55,170 nt of DNA. Origin: Sedimentisphaerales bacterium (GTDB lineage Bacteria > Planctomycetota > Phycisphaerae > Sedimentisphaerales > Anaerohalosphaeraceae). The translations under genes and the position numbers were made by a program. Shown in pieces: positions 17,171-24,757 of the stretch; position 1 is the first letter of the stretch; every line of letters starts with the position of its first letter. The notes beneath the pieces are model-generated. The model made no database searches. It saw only the letters and a list, made by a program, of their open reading frames with translations, and was not told where the DNA came from. The stretch covers positions 1 through 55,170 of the forward strand of contig JAFGPC010000155.1 of the NCBI GenBank assembly GCA_016926155.1, in the 5' to 3' direction.

Positions 17171-19519
17171 TTATTTTCCCACCCCATCAGCCATAATTGT
17201 CTGGTATGGAAGCCAACTATTGAGTACGTATTCACAGTTCAACACTTTCTCAACCAGATCCAACGGCACATAATAGTACTGGTTCGATGCCTCAAAACCA
17301 ATTCGGGGATCATTTCGTGTCAAGGTGAACAGGCGTTTGGCATTCTGTATCTCATCTGTCACGATGGTCTTGATTTCTGTCAGTCGGTTTTCTCGCTTTG
17401 CCTGATTAAGGGAATCTGACAGAAGTGCGTTCCTGGCCAATGTGAAACGGACCAGGTTGGCCACACTCTTGCAGTGAAGATAAACAGCCTCCGCCACTCC
17501 AAAATCTTCCCAGGCATGGGTACGCAACTCCTGGTCGGTTATCCTGGGTAGAACTTTTTCAAAACTGAAAAGGCCTTGACGCCATTCTTGGGCCATTGTC
17601 TCAAACTGTCGGGCTAAGACATCCGCCGGGTAAATTCCTTGCCAGCCCTCGAGGTCATCATAGGGGAATCCGATCATGGTGGCCCGATAGCCTGTAGGTT
17701 TGGTATAGAGTAGATTCGCAGGCCCATACTGTGCAGGACCTGAATAGACAAAGCCAATATGAAATGGATATTCTGTAAATGCACTGCTGAATTGGGACCA
17801 GGCATCTAAAACAACCTCAGTGGCTTCTTGCCCATACCGAGATTTAGCCACATTTGTCAGCGCCTCTTTGACTGTCGGTATCGGTGCTGATTGGAATTGT
17901 TGGACAAGATCCAGGTTCGGTGACGGATAGCCGCCCACCGTCCAGCTCAACATAAGGCCGTCGATGCCGGCGTTTGACAGGTTGCTGCAGTGTTGTGCAA
18001 TAAGATGCATAGACGGGATAAAAGGCACGGCAGACAGTTCCCAGGAACTGTTGACCTGTACCTTGGCAATTGTCTTAAGCCCGCGTTTTTTGGCCAAAGC
18101 CCAATGCCTTTGGGCGCGAGGCCCCGGTCCTACGGAGGAAATCGAATATTCCCCTACGGCACTGGATATCCCACCGCGTATGATCGGTTTTCCCCACTCG
18201 CTGACACTCATCAGATAGATATTGTCAGGTAATGCCTCAATAATCTTTTCCGCCCAATCCGGCCGGCCCCAACCGGCAGCGGTACCATCGGGCCAGCCCC
18301 AGTCCCAGACAATAACCACCGCATCGGGATTTCCTTCCCAAACACCGGCAGCAATCGTGCGATTTACCTCCGCAATAACTTCCGGGCCGGATCGTTTGGA
18401 GCAACGCGGGCATCCCGTGGCATGACGGTTGTGACTGTAACAATTCGTCAGATTCTCCGAGGCCGTGATCGTAAAGACACCTCCCAGATCCGGCACGTGA
18501 CTGAATACATAACGGAGGGACTCTTTTAGCCATTGCCGTACCGATTCATTGGATGTACACAGGGAAAAGTGATCCCCTTCACGGAAGCCTTTTAGTTCCT
18601 CTCTGTCTTTGAAAAATAACTCCGGCATTGCTCGTGGTTCATTTATATAGAGATACACCTTGATTCCATACTTCCCGGCACGGTTGACTAACCGTCTGAG
18701 GTTGGCGGTTCGCACAGCCGAATCGACACCGAATTCCGGGAAAAGCGTGCTGGGGGCCAACTGGCGGAGAACCACATGTAGCCAGATTCCATTCACTCCT
18801 CGTTCCGATAGTGATTGAAGCAATGTATCTGGATACGGATCCAGCTCCGGATTAAGGAGTGGATCCCCGAAAACGCCAAAATAGGAATACAGGAATCGGA
18901 TCGGCTGTTCCGTATCTGGATTTCTCTTTGGCATATGTTGTATATCGATTGGTGATACATCCTCAAGAAAGTCAAATCGCGGCCTGGCAGGCTGGTCAAA
19001 TGGTTCCTTAAAATGGGATAATACAGTAGCCCGTATCTGGCCACACCGCTTCATTGTCGATTGATCTGGGGGCATGTACTGAAGTGTTTGACAAGACGGC
19101 TTCAGGGAACCAAGTTTGATCCAAAGGAAATCGTCTTCCCGAAGAGTGAAAGCAAGTTTCTGAGCATCCCAATCCAACAGCGTTAACAGTTGGTTATAGG
19201 GTAAAAGGTGCCAATTGCGGCGAATAATGGATATATAAGCACGCTGCTCGTACGTATCCGGATATACCATAGCAAGCGGCAGTCCCATCGACTGTCCCAT
19301 CCTTCGGATGTTGTCCGGAGTCGTATCCAACACCCTGGCCATCCGCTCGGCAGATACCAATTCCCAGTTCCTCCAGACAAACGCATGCAGACGATCAGGA
19401 AAATGCTCGAATTCAATTGCCGCTGGAGCACTGCCGGTTGGCAGAATTTCTGCGACAGAAACGACATTCAAAAGACAAGCCATTATTGTACATATGTAAA
19501 GTACAATCATTCTATTCAT
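17171..19519 (-). CDS. Secreted TIM-barrel-like protein, putative glycosidase
   Basis: A 782-aa protein with signal peptide (MIVLYICTIMACLLNVVSVA). The N-terminal 60-175 reads as two helical, HTH-like units (WELVSAERMARVLDTTPDNI and WHLLPYNQLLTLLDWDAQKL). From about 205 a (beta/alpha)8-like core follows: GVNGIWLHVVL, YGIKVYLYINEPRAM, GGVFTITASENLTNCYSHN with CPRC, VVIVWDWGWPDG and IDGLMLSWTVGG. Acidic residues at strand ends (NEPR, ASEN, WDWGWPDG) fit a retaining glycosidase of the GH20/GH84 style, but I cannot name a family. It is monocistronic, facing the giant-protein operon. Substrate unknown. Confidence 0.75.
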   Translation of the reverse strand: MNRMIVLYICTIMACLLNVVSVAEILPTGSAPAAIEFEHFPDRLHAFVWRNWELVSAERMARVLDTTPDNIRRMGQSMGLPLAMVYPDTYEQRAYISIIRRNWHLLPYNQLLTLLDWDAQKLAFTLREDDFLWIKLGSLKPSCQTLQYMPPDQSTMKRCGQIRATVLSHFKEPFDQPARPRFDFLEDVSPIDIQHMPKRNPDTEQPIRFLYSYFGVFGDPLLNPELDPYPDTLLQSLSERGVNGIWLHVVLRQLAPSTLFPEFGVDSAVRTANLRRLVNRAGKYGIKVYLYINEPRAMPELFFKDREELKGFREGDHFSLCTSNESVRQWLKESLRYVFSHVPDLGGVFTITASENLTNCYSHNRHATGCPRCSKRSGPEVIAEVNRTIAAGVWEGNPDAVVIVWDWGWPDGTAAGWGRPDWAEKIIEALPDNIYLMSVSEWGKPIIRGGISSAVGEYSISSVGPGPRAQRHWALAKKRGLKTIAKVQVNSSWELSAVPFIPSMHLIAQHCSNLSNAGIDGLMLSWTVGGYPSPNLDLVQQFQSAPIPTVKEALTNVAKSRYGQEATEVVLDAWSQFSSAFTEYPFHIGFVYSGPAQYGPANLLYTKPTGYRATMIGFPYDDLEGWQGIYPADVLARQFETMAQEWRQGLFSFEKVLPRITDQELRTHAWEDFGVAEAVYLHCKSVANLVRFTLARNALLSDSLNQAKRENRLTEIKTIVTDEIQNAKRLFTLTRNDPRIGFEASNQYYYVPLDLVEKVLNCEYVLNSWLPYQTIMADGVGK

Positions 19520-19783
19520 ATTCTGTTTTCCATTCCGTCAGCAGTTCTGATTGATCTGTTGTTTTCCATATCTCCTTATGATCTCAAGTATTGGCATAAA
19601 ACGCAATCATAGTGTAAACGGGCGGAAATCCGGATTTTTCTATTCATTCGGCCTTTTTATGCTTTATATCAATCCATTATATACACAACTGGTGTTCTTC
19701 ACAATCTCCACTTGGCAAAGCTTCCTTCCTCGGGTAAAATATAATCAGGGTTGGAGTTCGTCTATATTGGAAAGGAGATAGAA

Positions 19784-21385
19784 ATGGGTAAATTACAAAG
19801 GGCACATACTCGTCTTCTTCGAAAACAAGCTAAGAAAACAACTCGAAAAAAGGTTCGTCGAATTGCCTTACATGCTGGAACAGCTGCTTTTTTTACTCTT
19901 TCCGGGAATACCTTACTGCATCAGAAGGTCTTTGCCGACGAAATACCGGATCCACATTTTTTGGAAATAACGGCAGATATCGATGCCGATGGTCTAGCGG
20001 ATTGGGAAGAACGAGTGCTGGGTTATGATCCCGCTGATGCGGATGAAAATCAAACTGAGATAGAAGATGGAATCGAGTTGGCAAGATGTTGTGCAGAGAC
20101 AATTCATTCCCTTCCTGTACAACAGCCCGGAGATCCAATACCCGAGGGTATTTATCGTACGGAGATATTGACATACGGATTAGAACAGTGTCATATCTGC
20201 GGTGAGTCGTTCAACATGGGGGAGATAGTGATTCACAATCCTGACCTGTCCGAAGAAAAATGGATCTGCTTTCTTGGTCTGCATTACCTCGAGCACGGTT
20301 CTTTCAGCTACTCGGGAACCGTTCATGAAGGACGAATCAATGTCCCGGCATTGGCTCGTATTTTACAAATCGAAGTGCCCAATCACGGTGATCACCAGGT
20401 GCCTGTATCGGGTGACAGCGATAACGATCAGATGACGGATCATGAAGAGTACGGACTGGGGTATCATCCTTTCGATGGGGATCAGAACGACAACCTCGTA
20501 ATTGACGGTGCCGATCTGGGGAAACGTATTGTCGCGCGAGTCGAGGAAGTAATTGCTTCCGATCCCACACCGGGATATGAGATATTCCGACACGAACTGG
20601 ATGGACTGGAGCAATGCCATATCTGCGGTCGGTATATTCACATGGGCGGAACAACCATTGCCAATACGCGGCTGGATTTGAAATATCCACAAGATGAATC
20701 GGGATTCTTACCCGATCTGGCCCTCCACAGCATGTCACACGGATCGTTCGATTACTTTGGAACCGAGCATATGGGGCGTGTCAACCTGAATTTGCTGATG
20801 AGGGTACTGGAGCTGCAGCTTCCGCATGTCCCGGACGAGCATGAACTGCCTCTCAAAGATACAGATACCGACCAGGACCAGATCAGTGATAGCGAAGAAA
20901 TAAACGCACAATTCAATGTACAGGATCCCGACCAGAATGAAAATCTAATCCCCGATGGCGTGGATCTGGCCAAACAATGCAAGCGGATTCTTGATGCCTT
21001 GCCCGTATATGAAACACCGCAGACACAGATGGATAGACCCTACAAGATCAACCGCTTTATGAGAGGATTGGAACAATGCCATGTTTGCGGAGAAAATGTC
21101 AATATGGGTTATTGGGAAGTGCATAATCCCAAGTTGGACCAGTCCATGGAAGTGCCGGAAATCGCCTGTCATTATTTGGAGCATGGAACGTTTGAATATA
21201 ACGGCGACGTTCATGGTCGCGGACGGGTAGATGTCAACAAACTGCTCACTCTTCTTGAAATGCCGGTAGATTGCGGCGATCTGGGGACAATATATCATCC
21301 GGCCGATCTGAATAGAGACTGTGAAGTAAATTTGAAGGATGCGGCGGAAATGGCCCAGCAATGGCTTCTTAAGACTCTCCCATAG
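19784..21385 (+). CDS. Secreted protein with three Ca-loop plus CxxC/His repeat modules
   Basis: A 533-aa protein. The start at 19784 is set by AAGGAG 6 nt upstream; a TATAAT at 19740-19745 lies just before it. A long basic n-region precedes a signal peptide (about 28-52). Three modules of about 135 aa follow (65-197, 210-345, 359-493). Each has two acidic Ca-type loops (for example DIDADGLADWEE, then DGDQNDNLVIDGADL) and then a conserved unit GLEQCH-I/V-CG, MG, H-x3-HG-S/T-F, Y-x-G-x2-H, GR-I/V-N/D. Two Cys and three to four His per module suggest a metal site or redox Cys pair. A dockerin-like tag (DLNRDCEVNLKDAAEMAQQW) ends the protein. I know no named family for this module. The next gene starts 3 nt later. 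Confidence 0.88.
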   Translation: MGKLQRAHTRLLRKQAKKTTRKKVRRIALHAGTAAFFTLSGNTLLHQKVFADEIPDPHFLEITADIDADGLADWEERVLGYDPADADENQTEIEDGIELARCCAETIHSLPVQQPGDPIPEGIYRTEILTYGLEQCHICGESFNMGEIVIHNPDLSEEKWICFLGLHYLEHGSFSYSGTVHEGRINVPALARILQIEVPNHGDHQVPVSGDSDNDQMTDHEEYGLGYHPFDGDQNDNLVIDGADLGKRIVARVEEVIASDPTPGYEIFRHELDGLEQCHICGRYIHMGGTTIANTRLDLKYPQDESGFLPDLALHSMSHGSFDYFGTEHMGRVNLNLLMRVLELQLPHVPDEHELPLKDTDTDQDQISDSEEINAQFNVQDPDQNENLIPDGVDLAKQCKRILDALPVYETPQTQMDRPYKINRFMRGLEQCHVCGENVNMGYWEVHNPKLDQSMEVPEIACHYLEHGTFEYNGDVHGRGRVDVNKLLTLLEMPVDCGDLGTIYHPADLNRDCEVNLKDAAEMAQQWLLKTLP

Positions 21386-21388
21386 GCT

Positions 21389-21934
21389 ATGCAGATGGAG
21401 ATCCCGCCTTTGAATCCTGAAAACAAGATGTGCATATATCATGGACTTAATATCCCAAGGTATTGTTTAAAAGCGTTGAAGGAGATCGACCAACAGTTAG
21501 CATATTTGGCTCTTTTGACACTCGTGGGAATCAAACCAATGAGCCGATGGGAAAAGTCGTTGGGTTCCGAGCCAATCAAATTATTACAGCAACTCGGACT
21601 CTATGTGGTTCAGGTACATCGAACAGCCTTAAACGGGACGGAAGTCAAAGAAACCCTTTTTAGCACAACAAAAGCATATATTGAAATTTACAAAAACCGC
21701 TGGGAGGGGCAACTGTTGGACAAATCGCCGCAAACGGTTCGGTTTGAAGGTTTTCTCTTCGGTTATCCCCCCTGCTGTGTGGAAGCCTATATCGAGAATC
21801 CATACACCCCGAATGACATCGATCCGGTTCAGCAGGAAGCCTTGTTTCATTGGGCATGCAAAGGCTGCACAATTACCCCTCTCTTGCTTCCATTATATCA
21901 AAAACTCAATTCAATTCTTGTGGACTGCGATTAG
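21389..21934 (+). CDS. Cys-rich DUF483-like protein partnered with the repeat protein
   Basis: A 181-aa cytoplasmic-type protein without a signal peptide. The C-terminal half has FEGFLFGYPPCCVEAYIENP (about 119-138) and then FHWACKGC, giving a Cys-Cys pair plus His-x2-Cys-x2-Cys, which is plausible metal ligation. The GYPxCCVEAY phrase recalls DUF483, a family I remember from archaea; that assignment is from memory and tentative. The start lies only 3 nt after the stop of the repeat protein, with no clear Shine-Dalgarno, so translation is probably coupled. The two products are likely to act together. Confidence 0.7.
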   Translation: MQMEIPPLNPENKMCIYHGLNIPRYCLKALKEIDQQLAYLALLTLVGIKPMSRWEKSLGSEPIKLLQQLGLYVVQVHRTALNGTEVKETLFSTTKAYIEIYKNRWEGQLLDKSPQTVRFEGFLFGYPPCCVEAYIENPYTPNDIDPVQQEALFHWACKGCTITPLLLPLYQKLNSILVDCD

Positions 21935-21976
21935 GTATAGTTCTTGTCGTTTATAAGCATGAGAAAGGATATTCTT

Positions 21977-23119
21977 ATGAGGATTCATATTGTATATATA
22001 GCTGTCTGGGTGCTGATGATATCGATTTTAATCCAGCCCATTTCATGGTCGGCAAATGATAATTGGATGAACTTGCCTTTCATCAAGAAGGATATCGAAA
22101 CGGGATTCAGTAACGGTGGATGGGAAGCTGACCGATACAGGAACATGGAGACACTGGGAGCACATAAAAGCATCGTTATTGCCGATTTGAAAGGCCCCGG
22201 GATAATCCGACATATTCACACGACACGGCATTATCAGCGGCCAATCTCAACTCGTGGAGTTGTGCTCTTGATCACTTTTGACGGCGCCGAGGAACCAGCA
22301 GTGCAGTGCCCGTTGGGAGATTTCTTTGGTGACGGCTGTAATGGTAAAAGCATGCATTTCAGTACACCCCTGATCGAATGCGCCCCAGGCAGCTATAACA
22401 CCTATATTCCCATGCCTTTCAGGATAAGCGCCAAAGTAATCTTGCGTAATGACACAGATATCAAACTGGACAATTACAGTTATGTGGAATGGGAACCTCT
22501 GACGGAATGGAATCCTGAACTGGGTTATTTTCACGCGACATATCAACGTCGGATTTTTCAACTGGCCGACGACACGCACGAGACGTTCTTCCATACCAAA
22601 GGAAGCGGACACCTTGTAGGCAGACAGTTTACAGTGGCAACCGATGAACCTCTTTTTAAGAACTTTCATTTTGTGATGGAAGGCAATAATGAGGTGGATA
22701 TAGATGGTTATGAACGAAGGCTGGATTATTTGGGATCGGAGGACTCATTTACTTTCAGTTGGGGATTTCAGTGTACTTTTGCGGGATGCCATGCAGGTAT
22801 GCCCCTGGTCAGAACGGGCGATCTGAACCTACTGTCAATCTATCGTTTTCACGACCATATGCCCATTCGATTTACGAAGGAACTGAAATGGTCGATCAAC
22901 TGGAAGTATGAATTCTGGAAGACTCCCCAGTGGCTGACTCCCATTCGACAGCGCAAACAGGAAGATGGCTGCTGGGTGGATTATGCAAGCGTTTTCTACT
23001 GGTACCAGGACACTCCGGCCGGTTTTAAGCATCGGCCGATTGAATCCCTCGATCAGCGTATCAAGGATCTTCTCAAGTCATCCAAAACAAAGACCGAGAC
23101 GGAAGTTTCGAGTCGATAA
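21977..23119 (+). CDS. Secreted DUF2961 (GH172-type) glycoside hydrolase
   Basis: A 380-aa protein. The ATG at 21977 is chosen because AAGGA lies 8 nt before it and a signal peptide follows directly (IHIVYIAVWVLMISILIQPI); upstream ATG (21959) and TTG (21944) starts lack a site. DUF2961 hallmarks are LKGPGIIRHIHTT (71-83), CPLGDFFGDG (111-120), GSYNTYIPMPF (138-148) and the two candidate catalytic Glu in VMEGNNE (Glu235) and LGSEDSF (Glu255). Characterised GH172 enzymes act on fructofuranosyl or D-arabinofuranosyl linkages. It converges with a second family member at 23139-24719. Confidence 0.88.
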   Translation: MRIHIVYIAVWVLMISILIQPISWSANDNWMNLPFIKKDIETGFSNGGWEADRYRNMETLGAHKSIVIADLKGPGIIRHIHTTRHYQRPISTRGVVLLITFDGAEEPAVQCPLGDFFGDGCNGKSMHFSTPLIECAPGSYNTYIPMPFRISAKVILRNDTDIKLDNYSYVEWEPLTEWNPELGYFHATYQRRIFQLADDTHETFFHTKGSGHLVGRQFTVATDEPLFKNFHFVMEGNNEVDIDGYERRLDYLGSEDSFTFSWGFQCTFAGCHAGMPLVRTGDLNLLSIYRFHDHMPIRFTKELKWSINWKYEFWKTPQWLTPIRQRKQEDGCWVDYASVFYWYQDTPAGFKHRPIESLDQRIKDLLKSSKTKTETEVSSR

Positions 23120-23138
23120 TGAGTGGTAATCCACTATG

Positions 23139-24719
23139 TCATGACAGGGTTTTTCTCTTACGATCCCAGCGTTTACGGAGGCGAACGGAATCCAGCCCGA
23201 GTCGATTGCCTCTCGAGAGAGGATTGCGGCCCATACACTCAAAACGTAACGTGTGCCTGCCCGGCGCGAGTTTGAAGCTTCCAAGATAATGATCTTTTAC
23301 CTCGAGGGTTTTGGTATAGAAATCATAATCCTCGATCTTCTCGCCTGCCATATAGTCTTCCGGCTGGCGGATATTCTTACCGTCGAGGAAAATCCTGTAA
23401 ATGCCATAGTCCTCGCCGTATGTCATTCGAAGCATCAGACCACGATACTCCTCTTTCTCGATGTTGAAATCGACTTCCAGAAGGGGGTGACCCGAAGCCG
23501 GCATAAAGGAAAGTTGCCCTTCTTTGGTCCAGTCGTAACCTTTCTGGAGTTCTAAAATCCCGGGTGAGTGTTTGGCCGTTGCAAGAAGGGTTTTCCCTTC
23601 GATGATCATGTCGAGATTCGGTACAAGACGCTGGGCGAGTGGCGGCAGTTCCGTGAACCGGTGAGGCGGACCGACTTGATACCAAAATGCGACGGTGGCA
23701 ATATCATCCTCACGCTCGACATGCCCTTCGGTTTTGCCGCTCTCGGTCTCATCCCCGGTGATCCAGCCGGTATGTTCAATCTCGAAACGCAACGATTTCG
23801 CAAAACGGACAGGATCGGCGATATGCCACCTGTACAGGCAGTACTCTGTACCTAAATCTTCGAAGTCCGAACTCATATACGTGCATCCGAAATAAGGGAA
23901 GGAGGTCGGATTGAGGCCCCAGGCCATGAGGAAGTAGTCTTCAGTGCCTGTGCCCTGGATGGAAGGCTTCGTATCGCCGTCGATATAAAAACGGGCGTCT
24001 CCTTCGCCAAACCAGTACGGACTACGCGAGCGTACGGACATCACGGTCCCCACGTAATGACCTTGTCCCCGGATGTCGGCGATGAGATAGTCCTGCCCCA
24101 GCTTCTCTGGGAATGCCTGATTATACTGGGCACAAAAGTAAGCCGTCTTCGGGGTGAGGGTTTCCTCTTGCGTGTAGTCGATGTGGTAATAGAAGCTCCG
24201 GACGTTTTTGTCACCCTCATTCGTAACGGTAATTAGACCACGCTTGAAAAACGGCATAGGCCAGTAACAGTTGTAACCGTCACCTCCTTCGACCTGGATG
24301 GGAACTGATTTCAACTCCAATCGGCGTCCGAATCCTGCACCAAAGAAATCGCCGATGGGGGCCTCGACGGCGGGCTTATTCCCGTCGTCCCAATACATGC
24401 GCAGGACGATCTCATTCGGTGCCGCCGAGCCTGTCGCCTCGAGCCAATTTGGACGTGCCTCGTTAAAAGTAAGCCAAATATGCCGGATGACAGCCGGGCC
24501 TTTGATATCTGCCAAAATCTTGGTTTCACCGGGCGTGACGTACTTAATTCGGTCAGCATTGCCGGAATAGCTTGAATCGGTTGAGGTAATTGCTCGTGCT
24601 CGCCCGGGTTGAACTCTCATCAGAGCATCCATATCCTGGGCAGATAGTGAAGAGATTATTATCTGTAGAAACAACCATATAAAACAAACAATCGTGTTTC
24701 GCATTCTCCTTTTAGTCAT
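23139..24719 (-). CDS. Secreted DUF2961 (GH172-type) glycoside hydrolase with extra C-terminal domain
   Basis: A 526-aa protein with signal peptide (about 8-27) and AAGGAGG 7 nt before the ATG. DUF2961 core: ILADIKGPAVIRHIW (68-82), APIGDFFGAGFG (120-131), GYNCYWPMPF (148-157), WFGEGDARFYIDGD with Glu239 and GTGTEDYF with Glu260. The 21-residue spacing of the two Glu agrees with the catalytic pair I recall for the characterised Bifidobacterium enzyme. Residues about 395-520 form an additional beta-rich domain (FRLAPGRHTLRFE-like), possibly carbohydrate binding. It is 38 nt downstream of the GH36-like gene, so the two are an operon. The substrate is probably a furanose-containing glycan. Confidence 0.9.
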   Translation of the reverse strand: MTKRRMRNTIVCFIWLFLQIIISSLSAQDMDALMRVQPGRARAITSTDSSYSGNADRIKYVTPGETKILADIKGPAVIRHIWLTFNEARPNWLEATGSAAPNEIVLRMYWDDGNKPAVEAPIGDFFGAGFGRRLELKSVPIQVEGGDGYNCYWPMPFFKRGLITVTNEGDKNVRSFYYHIDYTQEETLTPKTAYFCAQYNQAFPEKLGQDYLIADIRGQGHYVGTVMSVRSRSPYWFGEGDARFYIDGDTKPSIQGTGTEDYFLMAWGLNPTSFPYFGCTYMSSDFEDLGTEYCLYRWHIADPVRFAKSLRFEIEHTGWITGDETESGKTEGHVEREDDIATVAFWYQVGPPHRFTELPPLAQRLVPNLDMIIEGKTLLATAKHSPGILELQKGYDWTKEGQLSFMPASGHPLLEVDFNIEKEEYRGLMLRMTYGEDYGIYRIFLDGKNIRQPEDYMAGEKIEDYDFYTKTLEVKDHYLGSFKLAPGRHTLRFECMGRNPLSRGNRLGLDSVRLRKRWDRKRKTLS

Positions 24720-24757
24720 CGGTAAACCTCCTTAATCAATATTTACACGGATACCCG

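Noticed and set aside
19712-19745. TTGGCA and TATAAT as a promoter for the repeat-protein gene
   Set aside because: The -10 is perfect but the spacing is 22 nt, so only the -10 is mentioned.
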